From positions 75,218,572 through 75,282,571 of the forward strand of contig CM054116.1 of the NCBI GenBank assembly GCA_028673005.1: DNA of 64,000 nucleotides, written 5' to 3'. Shown here one piece after another: positions 14,901 through 26,900 of this stretch. A program made the translations under genes and the position numbers. The notes beneath the pieces were generated by a model, which saw only the letters and a list, made by a program, of their open reading frames with translations, did no database searches and was not told the DNA's origin. The stretch comes from Tanypteryx hageni (taxonomy: Eukaryota; Arthropoda; Insecta; Odonata; Petaluridae). The number at the start of each line of letters is the position of its first letter. The first letter of the stretch is position 1.

Positions 14901-17900
14901 TTTTCGATCTCTTAAAACGAGCGTATTCACTAATATATCAAATTCGATTTTTTTTGCTGTCGCAATACTTTCTCTATATTCTTAGTATATGATAAAATGG
15001 AAATCCTCTCGAAGGCTATCTGAAATTTTCTCTCGGATGACTGGACTGGAGATCAGTTCTGAAAGAACAAATAGTTTTTTCTAAACCAGAGGTCATGGCC
15101 GTCGCGTATAAATCTGTCACCTGATACCAGTGGCGGCTCGTAACTAAAATTAGTGGGGGTGCTGCTCCAGAAAATTTTTAGCCTTTGTTTTAAAATTGTG
15201 TAAAAGGAAAAAAAACGTATAAAAAGAAAATTTATTCAGGAACTTGATAAAATCTTAACAAAAAAAACGAAACATTTTTTACTTACTTTAACTTAAATTG
15301 TTACAGTTCAAGCTTGATCTATTCATTTAAAAATGAAATCCATAAAAGAACCGAAAAAAAATGAATCAAATAGAATAGCTGGAAACAGAATAATAATCTA
15401 ATTCTACACTCTTCTACACTTTATCACATTCAAGAATATGGTACACGGTTTTTAAGCACAACACACGCAGAGTAAAAAAAAACTTCCTTCCACCATCACG
15501 CCAGAGCCGGCCGGCACTGACGTCGCTGGCACTGTGAAGCGCACAGTTCCATACAAAGATTTTTGTATCTTTTTCATAAATTGGGGGATGGCTACTGAAG
15601 TACTGACATTAAGCTTAAGGAATATATATTGTACTACAAAAATAAAGAAAGAATTAAAGAAAAAAGGACTCATTACATTAAATGTTATCGATAATATCAA
15701 GTGGAAATAGGGGGTGCTGCAGTTCCGCAGCGCCTATACAGGAGCCGCCACTGCCTGATACAAAAAACAAATTTCCGCCTTAGATTACGTGGTATAGATG
15801 CAACACTGCCGTAAAGGGCGCTCCACACTCTCGGTTTTTCCGACAGTTTTAACCGTACGGTTAAAACTGTACGGGTAAAACGGAGAGTGTGGAGGGCAAA
15901 TCTGGAAGAATGGAATGGAATGAACGAAATCTGTCACCGCATGATTTTTGCACGGTGTACGGGCAAGTCTGCCAGTGTGGAGCGTGTTCGTTCCAAAACC
16001 GTACAGTTTTCTCAAGTCGTGGCGTGTTGCATAAAGTTAAAGGAAACAAGTCACAATGCCGATATACTATCCAAATTTCGACGCTGTTTTGAAGTTTAAA
16101 CAATACCTTGGTTGCGATGAATAATACGACGGTAACGAAAATAAACAAATTATCGGCATATTCACGAAATTTCGACGCTGTTTTGAAGTCTAAACAATAC
16201 CTTGGTTGCGATGAATAATACGACGGTAACGAAAACGAACAAATTACCGAGGTTGCGCGCTCTGCAACACATCCCTGGAAGTCGCCTTTGCCCGCAATTT
16301 TCTCTCGTCTTATTAATTATTTGTCGACTTCCGTCACGGTGATAAATGGGATTTACTCGATAAAGGAACGAGATGCTCGTTCGAAATTTGCAAGAAATAC
16401 TCGATTCACATATTTTAAGGTGATGACGAAAAAATGTCTCGAGAAAAGTCCTGGGTTCGACATTTCCATTTCCCATAAAAATAACTCGTAAAAATCGACT
16501 TTTCGACGTGCAGGATTTTATTCTTTTTGAGATTAAAATTAGAAAAAATGAACATACGATCTGCAGATCTAAACCCTTTGAAAAAAATTATATAATACCC
16601 GAAATTAAAGTCGTAATTATGTGGCCTCGCGGACTGTTTTGTGGCAAATGTAGTCCTCCATCCGAATAATTTTTATATATACTAGTACAAAAGCCCGTCA
16701 ATATGACGGGCATGCGTAGATTAACTATTAAATTTAAGGCACTTCCCATTCATCCTCCTTTTCTCTCTTCCATTCTCCACCCTCATATTTTAAGTTTATA
16801 TTATATTTTTTCCGATTTTTCGACATTTCATGAAGAGGTTGCTATGGTAGCTTGGATTTTTACATTATTGGGCTCAGGCTTTCAAGTGCATTTACATTGC
16901 TTACAGCGAAACAAAATCATGAAAGACAAAAACAGATTGAAAATTTATGCGAAAGGTTTCATGTAAATTTAAAACAAATAAACATGTAGCGTAAAAACTT
17001 TAAGTCAGAAACGACACCAATGCATTGTAATGATGGACAACTCAACATCACTTAATATAATAGCCGTTGTCCGTAATGTAGCGCTGACGTCATCAATGGC
17101 ACGTTTTAACGCGTTTTTAACAAACTTCCCGATAAGGCGGAAGGTTGAAATTTCGCAGGAATGTTTGATTCAGATATAAAAATTAAATGACGAAAAAAAA
17201 CACGAAAATAGACCCGGGTTCGACTTCAGAGGGGCGATTTCCATTTCCCGTAAGATAACACGTAAAAAGTGACTTTAAAGTGCAGGCTTTTATTTTTTTA
17301 AAATTAAAATGAGAAAGAATTGATGTACAATCTTTGAATTTAAACTATGTTTTAGGAATATTAATGAAGTTTCTTATTCTATTCATCTGTTTCCGCCTAC
17401 CGTTCGAAATCTCTCATATTAAACATTTAAATCACATATTTTGGGAAAATATCGGCTTTTAAACAGGATGTTGTCTTGCCAACCACGTCATTGTTAAACT
17501 TCGAGAATCAATTGTTGTCTCAACCCGCATACGTGTAATATATACGAATGCCTTAAATTATCGTAAGAGTTTTCGCGAAAATACGTAATTCTAATGGGAC
17601 TGGGATTTAGTTTGGATTCTTTTGCTTATCTAAACGACTATATAGATGTAGAGTAAGAGAGAGGGGGGTGTGGGGAGAGAGATAGGAAGGAAGGGATATA
17701 AAATGGAAGGTACATAGAAAGTAAGGGTGGTATAGAATGTCTATTTTTCCAGAGAAGGAGAGAGAAAGGAGAGGGAGGGAGGATGGGAGGGAGGGAGGAT
17801 GGGAGGGAGGGAGGATGGGAGGGAGGGAGGATGGGAGGGAGGGAGGATGGAAGGGAGGGAGGATGGAAGGGAGGGAGGATGGAAGGGAGGGAGGATGGAA

Positions 17901-20900
17901 GGGAGGGAGGATGGGAGGGAGGGAGGATGGGAGAGAAGAAGAGAGAAAAGGAGGAAGAATGGGAAGTTCCTTAAATTTAATACTTAATCCACGCATACCC
18001 GTCATATTTGACGGGCAATTACGCTAGTTTCAAATACGAAGATACTTCACGCGTACATTGAAAATATGTTTTTGTTTGCAAATTTTATTGGGCAGTTTAA
18101 AGCAAATTACTATATTGACAATGAATATGATTAATTTCTTTCGATAACTAAGCAAGATATTTGACGCAAGGCCGGTGCAGTTATAGTGATTACAAAAAAA
18201 TGTGTGAATTAAAAAAGCTACTTACTAAGTTCTTTCGTCGTCAAGGTAAACAAAACAAAAAGCTAATTAAAATACTAACGGTCGTATGATCGTTCGCATT
18301 TCTTCCACGTCTTAGAAATGGCACTGCAGTAAACAAACCTATCGTTCAAAGTAAGCCATCATTACTTCCCTTTCGATTAAAATGCATTCAAAATATATAA
18401 GAATAGTTCTCACAATTGATTTCAAATACAATATCAAAGTTCATCTCATTGCTTTTAAATATAGACGTAATTTTGCTAGATCAGCAACAATACCGTCGCC
18501 CTTTTTTTTTCGTCAATAGTTGAGTCAAATTTTCGTGTTAATAACGAATTTTTGGAACGATTAGACGCGTTTTCGAAAATCGATGGCTGGAAAATGAATA
18601 TCCGTTCTTTTAGGCGTCGTTTGGTGCAAGTCCCGTACTTATATCGCAACTCTAGGTGATTTTAAAATACAAATGAAAAATATGCTGCAACTGTGCAAAC
18701 GTGCAAACACACATAAAGAAGGACAGAATTCTCTTTAATATATGTATTAGATAGCTTACAGATCATATAAGAGCTAGGGAGAGAAATTCATGGTTTGTCA
18801 ATGTTGCTTGACGGAAGCCATTTAACGAGATACGAGTATAAGTTTATTAAAGTATTTATGTAAACTGAAAGTTATAATTGCCATAAACAGGTACCGACCG
18901 TACGGGTAAAACTGGGAAGAAAACCGATAGTGTGGAGGCGATTTCGGTGTAAGGGGAAAAACGCCCCGACTTAACCGGACGGTTAAAACTGTTGGAAAAA
19001 CCGAAGGGTCCTCCACACTTCGCAGCAAGTCTTCCTTCTCCAATCGGCGCTTGGTTTCCTGTTATTTTTTCAAAGAACCAGTCATCTTCGAATTTGGCGC
19101 GCCAAGCAGGAGCTTGTTTCTCTCCGCGCCTCGCTAGATTACCGTAGAGCAGAGGTTCTCAAAATGGGAGTATTTGTCGGGTGGTCCGCTTCAATTGATT
19201 AGAGATCAATATACTAAAACTGAAAATAATTCCCGAGTATTCTGAGAAAGTTTTTTTAGTAATGTACCCAATTATTTATTATTTTAATGGCATTATAAGG
19301 TTCTGCAGATGTTTTGTGGACCGCGGAAAACCTGTTTCATTGAAGGTGGTCCGTGGCGTGCAATGGTCTAGAATCTAAAGGTGGATATTTTAAAGTAATT
19401 TTTATTAAGTTATTTGATTTTTGAAATAGTTATAATTTTTATTATATGAAATTATTGATTTTTTTTTCAATTTCTTCTTCTTTTTTTACATTTAAACACA
19501 ATCTGACCCAAATTTGTTCTTTTAGGATCGAGTCTTTTCGGAAAAAATCGATAGACCGTTATTTTCACGCAACATTCTTAAAATTCCAACCTTCGATATT
19601 AGTTCGTCAAACCACCGAAACAGTCACTTCTATCAGTACTACGGCCGATCAGCTGTTTGTATTAGGCACTTGGCTGCTTTGTTCCGCTCTAAACCTTTGA
19701 GAGTGAATTTTCTGCGCTTGTTGCGCTGAATTCAAATTACAGAAACATGCTGGATGTGGAACCAGATTTAAGGCTGAAACTATCACCGCTTCAACCAGAC
19801 ATTCAAACGCTGACATCTACGAAACAGCACCAGCCATCTCATTGAGTGACTATATATCTATGTACTTAATTGTAACATATATATAGTACTAGATATGATG
19901 TTATTAGGTACTATTTTTTTAAACTTACGTATTGTTTGGATGAATAAAATGTGATTTTTTTTTTGCGACGGCTACTGAGTCAATAAAAATTTCTTTTTTG
20001 TTATTACATCTACATCTACATGTTACCCTGCAATTCACCAAGTTGGTGGGTGGCAGGGGGTGCAATGCACCAAATCCTACCTAAAGATTGTCTAACGCAA
20101 TTCGAAATTTCCTATTGTGATCTCGTATTGTCCTCGGAAAGAACGAGCCTAGATAACGCTCCGTCCTACAATCGATCTCACGTATCTTATCGTCTCGATC
20201 ATTTCTACCTATATACGTTGGTGCCACAATTATTCCCACTACCTCCTCTTTTAAAAATTCCGACCTATATTTATCCATTACGTATCTTCATAATTACCGA
20301 AGCCTATAGCATGTGGGGAACCTCGAAATTTTTTTAAGTTAAGAAGGGGGCCTTGTCTTCAAACAGATTGGGAACCACTGTTCTAGTGGTTTGTTACAAG
20401 CATATTGCAGGGGTCCCTACCTGATTGGCTGACCTAAGAAAAATGACCGTGTTAATACCCTGACCTAACCATACATCAACGGTAGTTTTTCCTTGACACA
20501 GGCCTGATTCAGAGGGAGGCAACTGCCCCCCTTGCCCTCCAAGCGCACACCCATGCAGGGGCCTATAAAGTATTCGCTAAACGGGCAACATGAGGCTTTA
20601 TATCTAGGGCAGGGGCCACATCAGGCCCGCGCAATGATTTGATCCGGCCCGCCTTATCAGCAAGAGTATTCATTAGATATCATTTATGATATCTAAATGA
20701 CATTTTCCGAGTGCTTGGGTGAAATCTACCTTTAATATAAGCTAATTACATATTAAAGAATCGGAAAAAAATCTCAAAACTGCCTCTGAAATTTTCACAC
20801 TGCTCAGTACTCAGTCATTTTAAATACCGTATGTGGCCCGCACAGTGGATCATGAAGCCTCATGTGGCCCTTTCAGTAAAAAGTTTGGTGACCCCTGATC

Positions 20901-23900
20901 TAGGGTATGGATTTTTCGAGTTTTACCCGATTTTTACCATCCGATTGCCTTTTTTACATTTCGGGTAAAACCCGAAAAAAACCGAAATTAGTAGTTTTCT
21001 TTAAACAATTTTTTTAATATTTGATCACAGACTTTCTATTCTGACGCTTGTTGGCACCTCAGCACTTGAGTGCAGTCCGAGATGTTCGTGACCGGTCTGT
21101 TTATTCTCTTTGTAAACAATTTATTCGTAAGCTTACTTTGTAACACAATCTTAATCTCCACGAATAGTCAAGGACGCGCCTTAGTTAGTCGCTGTTAGAT
21201 ATTTGATAGGATAAGGATAAAAGAGCCCAAGTGTCTGCTAGTTGAAAACACTACGGAAGAAAAATTATTTCACTAATATCTAATGTTTTCAAAAGAAGTT
21301 GAACGGGAAGCAAGATATTTGTGCAGCCTGCGAGGTGTTCCTCTCCACCTGGAGGCGTTTAACACAAGATATCACACTCCCAAACATACTTAAGGCATAG
21401 TAAAAAATGTTGATTGTTGATCAAACTTTTACATTATTAAGCAAGATTTTTATTTTATAATAATTTTATCCGAATTACAAAATAATAAAACCCGAAAATT
21501 ATCCGAGATTGAACTTTTTTAAAACCTCGAAAAATCTGTAACTTATTTATACCCGATTTTAACCCGAATGAAAAGGAAAATAATAAAACCCGATATTTAC
21601 CCTCCGAATGAAATTCTTTTTAAACCCGAAATATCCATACCCTATTTATATGCCACTTTGCTGGCCACATGCGAACTTTAAAATGACTGATCGGGAGGTG
21701 TGTAAATTTCAAAGAGCTCTAGTTTTGTATAATGTTTCATTCGTTCATATTAACAGTTTATTGAATCCGCTTACTCGAAAAATATCGTTCATATTTTATA
21801 AATGAGGTAATCTTAAAGTTTTCGTTCGTAAATTAAAACGTGGATATACATTATCATCCTGCTGGCAAATATAGAACATGTATGCCTTAAAGAAATTGAT
21901 GACATCACTGCGCGAGCCAGGTATGGGCCACGAGCCGAAGTTGGAGACTCTTATACTGAACGAATGGAGGTCCGATTTACCGAAAAAGATGAGATTTACT
22001 TCGTTGCTGTTTTGATATTGGAGTAGCTCGAAGGTAATTCGTAGGAGGCTAGGGCGCCAAAATAGCTGAATAAACGCAACGTTTCATTCCGACCAGTTAT
22101 TTTTTCCGGGCGCGCCTCTTCTTTACTATGCAAATCACTTTCATTATTTATTTTTTAAGCACCCATTTTCAATCTCACAGAGAACCATATTGAATATTTA
22201 AAATGCTTCCGTGAGCTTTTTGCTGGAAAGTAGAAACGTTCATTGCCGTCCTTGTTCTTATCTCACTTGTCTGGTGTCGATTAACTTCCAAAATATCTTG
22301 GACATCAGAGGAAATAATCGAACCGCTCATTTCCCGTGTGCATACTTTATACAAGCAAAGGTAGAGCAGAAAGAATTCAATAATAAACAAGTAAGGAAAG
22401 GATTGATGAATAAGATATTAAAAAATAAAAACTGCACCCCTTAGGCTGTTCCTGGAGTCTCTAAATTTCAACCGCGGGGAGATATTATGGCCATGAACAA
22501 TCTCTTAAAATTTGGTCGCTCTAACTTGAACGGTGTAGAGTTAGTTCACCGGACGCGGAAGTGTGATGGATGGACGGAACTGACGAAAAGACAATTACAT
22601 TAGCGGATTTAAAACAAACGCTGAAAATACGCTATTAGTAACCGTAAGTCCGTGAAAAAAATCGGCGGAAAGAGAGTTAAATGTTAGCGTGCTCCTTACA
22701 TATCTTTGTTTTTTGTTCGAAAGAGGGGGGAGAAATTAAAAAGGATTAATTAAGAAGGACCGAATTGCTTTAATGTGACGTTCATTTCCTCTTATCCTAA
22801 TTCCACTGAAATATCGTTTCTATTTTCGCCGATAACGCAGCATCTTGCAATTGCTCAAGTGCCTTTCGAAGTGCGATATAAACATTGATAGTCGCGGCTG
22901 AATCAAATTCTTTGTCGACAGATAGCTTCGAAAGCACGCGGAACCTCCCAATGACGTGGTAACCACTGAGATAAGAAATGATGAACAGATAAAACTTAAT
23001 TTCGATAACAATGACAGTCACAAATAGAAGTACGTTGAAATCACAATGGAATTTATAACGATATATAATGTGCTTTTTAGTTTATTGAAATTACTTGTCG
23101 GAATAATAACTTTTATCTTATTTTCACGCATAGCTGAGAAACTGTGGTTTTTCAATGAAAAGTCAATAGTAATAATTGATTCATTAAAAAATATGTAGAA
23201 AATAAATTAACAATTCATCAGATTCTCTTTTTAGCATCATCACAACATTTACCATGCAATTAGTTTTAACATTAATATATTGTTTAAAATACAGTTTCTT
23301 TTAATATTTTTAAAAACAATTACTTTTTTAGGCGTTATTTATCAGCTAAGCGATAGTAGCGGAGCACGTTATGGGCGCGTCACCTCCGTCAGTCCATCCG
23401 TCCGTCCGCATGTTTTATCTCCAAAAATACGGGGCGGATTTTTATTAAATTAAGTACTAGTGATCTTTATTAAAATTTATCACCAAATCATGATTTTGAA
23501 GCGCATCCTTCAATTAAAACTTACAATTTATACAAGCACTTAAATAAACTTATTCTTGTATCACGTTAAATGACGTCCGTAAAGCAATAATTGAATACCA
23601 TATTTTTGTATCCCTAGCTCTTATATAATCTGTAAGGTATCGATTAAAATATTTATTCGGACAGAGAACAAGATTTACTACAAAAATGTCAGCGAGACCA
23701 CATAATTAGGACTTATAGTTTCGGAGATCAAAATTCTAGAAAATCCCAAGCATATATATTTTGTTTACATAGATTTCTACGATGGTTATTGTTTCGGAGA
23801 TAAAAATTCAAGAACCGCCCAATCTTTCGATTCCGTTTTATCCGCATTTCCCATAAAGAACGTATTTCAAATAACTGCGTATTCCATTTATCTTTCCTTT

Positions 23901-26900
23901 CCTTTCTTTCTTGTTTCATTCGCTTTAATACTGTATTTTTAATTGAAATCAAATCTTTAATGACGATTTCCTCCTAAATGAAGTGGATATAACGATTAAG
24001 ATAAGTCAGAATTTCCCAGCATTCGTGAAATTTTAATCTTTTGGTGCTTCAAAATCTTGAAAAATGGAGTGGTAATTTCTATTGGAAGAGTAATAAAACT
24101 GCGGAACGATGCACCATTTATCTGCAATTTCATCCTTTTCTTCTAAATTCCATTTGACGATAAAAATTTAAAACAAATTAATTTCATCAATAGCAATACC
24201 AAAATATCGAAAAAACGATGAAAACTATATTTTGCGCGATTTGTGCATTTCTTTGGAGTCTATTTATCTGAGATCGCTGAGGAGAACAAAATCCGCGGTG
24301 ACAGTTCAGAAAATATTTCTGACATAATTATAGTCTCTTAGTAATTGACACTGATACGATCGAAGTCATTTTTATGTCCACTAAAACTTATATACAAATT
24401 TTACAACAGTAAATTTAAGGTGGATTGCATTAAACAGCGTTATGAATGAATACACAAAGGACATGTAGAATTTCAGCGTAGTTAAAGTGTTTAAAAAATT
24501 AGAATGTTCGTTTCTTCCGGCTTATTAATTATGATTCACTCATTTGCCACTTTTGAGGAAGTCAGCACTACCTATGTGAGCAAAGAGAAGAGTAGTGGCA
24601 GTGACATTGTGTTTTTAAGTTTTTCTTCCTGTGAGATTTTGGGACGATCTTATCGCTGTGAAGTCGCATTTGGACCTCACTTTTAGAAATAAAGATATGA
24701 AAGCAGAATAGAACGACAACATTTTCTCTAACTTTAACAGACGCATCACAGATTTTGCAGAATTAAAAGTACTTCGGACATTTTATGGGTTTTCCCTAAT
24801 TCTTTGTAATTAAAATTTGGTCGATGATGTTGTTACTAATTAAGCGTTCATCCTTATATATTTCTTATTTATTTTAATAAAAATAGATGCACGAATTCAT
24901 TCAAACTAATATCTTCAATTTATGTATATTTACGTAATAATTATTTGTTTATTTTAACTAGCTCGTTAATAGCCATTTCCGGGCTTTTACAATGAGCGCA
25001 ATAACGATAACAACGATGGTCACATATAAACATGCCCTCGGCAGGATTAAAACCCACGACACGCTAACGACCCCTCTACCAAGGCCGGAATACTAGTTTT
25101 ATCACAGCGTTTCAAAAGCCAGACAAACCTTGCGCCATTAGCCAAAAAGCGGAGATAAATTAGGCGTATAAGGTCCCGCTGGGAAGTAATAGAAATGGCA
25201 ATTAATACTCTAGTGCTTTGAAATCTGTATTGCCTACGTCTTGAGACAATGAAAAACGCAGATGTTGAGGTGCAAGCAGTTGATTTCCGGGAAGAAGTTT
25301 GTTAATAACTTAGATACAAGAACTTCTCGGTTGAGAAGCGGAGCTGATAAAGTAAAGACCGAAATAACTTTCGTGAATGCAACATTTCTGCGAAAAATGT
25401 GACGATTTAGAAAGTTGCGATAAAGCCAAGATGAAAAAAGCGAGTTGAATACGGCGAAAGAAATTTCTATACCTTCCTTATGGCTGGAATCCGATTTAAA
25501 ATCAAGATAATTCCTGTATACAGAAACGAATCTAGAAAACTCCCAAGGTTGGAGGGAATCTGTTCTTTGCGGTCTTAGAAGCTCGAGTTCAACAGGATCG
25601 ACCGAATGAATCGGAGTGATGGACTTTTTTCTAAATATAATTTACTGCATTTTCCGCCACTTGCTAGAATAGTGGAACAATCGGGTTAAAGGTAAGGAAG
25701 GTAAATATATAATTTTAATAAATTTAGTTTTCCGCATTATCAACAACGAATGTTATTCGGCTGAAATGTTCAGTCAAGTTTTCATAAGTAAATGTCAAGT
25801 AGGTCATTCAAATCAGATGACCTCATTACCTGCTATATCTGTCATTCAAGCCATGATCGATAACACAGCACATGATAGAGAGGTTGTTTTTAATCTAGTA
25901 TATGACACGTTGAGTTCGCCGTATAGGGCTGCTAGCGCAGATTCCAATGCGAGTACACGCGGAGGTATGCCGGTATCCCTAGTTCCTTAAGTGGTAAATA
26001 AATATTTATGTGTTCCTGTTATGATGTATCTATTTTGTGTTATTTTTCACTACTCTGACAATACATATAAAGCGAATACGTTAGAACAAAAGGGGGTAAA
26101 ATTTGTTGGTATAAGAAAATTCCTAATTCCTAAAAATTGGCGGGATCGTACTTTGACAGAGAGTCATGAATTATTATTAAATAATGAAATCAGGGTTAGG
26201 TTTCAGCGACTATCTGTCACGATTGTCTCATGTAGGCAGCAGATGATTATATCCCGTTAGATTTTGAGAGCAACATCACTACCTACAATATTCGACATAT
26301 TTATGAAATTATGTCAGTGTCGTAGCAATAGGGTGGCGTGGGTGGCCAGCTGCCACGGGCCCAGTGGTGCCCCTGAGGGCCCTCAAATTTTACCGAATAT
26401 AAAAAAAAATAAAGATATTTTTAGAGATTTTTCTTTCTAAACCTAATTTCTGGATGACTTTCCAGTCATTTTTGAGCGGAGTAATTAAAAAAAACCTAAC
26501 AGTATATTCCTGTTAATTGATTGATAAGCGAAACTTGGAAGGTTTTTCAATGGTTTTCATTTTTAATTGAACGTATGTATTTTTTGGGTGAGAGAGACAG
26601 GGGAGAGGGGCCGTCGTTAATATTTTACCGCGGGCCTTTTCCGTTCCTAGTTACGCCACTGAAATCTGTTGCTTCTTGCACGAGTTAAAGGTTGCAAATC
26701 TCTAAGATTAACTTATATTCCATCTTGCAACATTTATCCGTGATTAAAATCGTCGCCAATTGATGCATGATGCTACGGCGAGTGAATATTTCAGCAGAAT
26801 AAAAAATATGTATGGTGTAGAAAGAAGAATCTAGGTTCGGAATAACTTACATAGATGTGTTTGACCGGGAAAGGATAGAATTAAGGAGAGAGAGTCAAGT

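Noticed and set aside
15889..16148. Overlapping frames on both strands near 16 kb
   Set aside because: They fall in palindromic and tandem repeats with no recognisable product.
17607..18027. Long frames on both strands rich in Gly/Arg/Glu or Pro/Ser
   Set aside because: They are translations of the G-rich 16-bp minisatellite in the Helitron.
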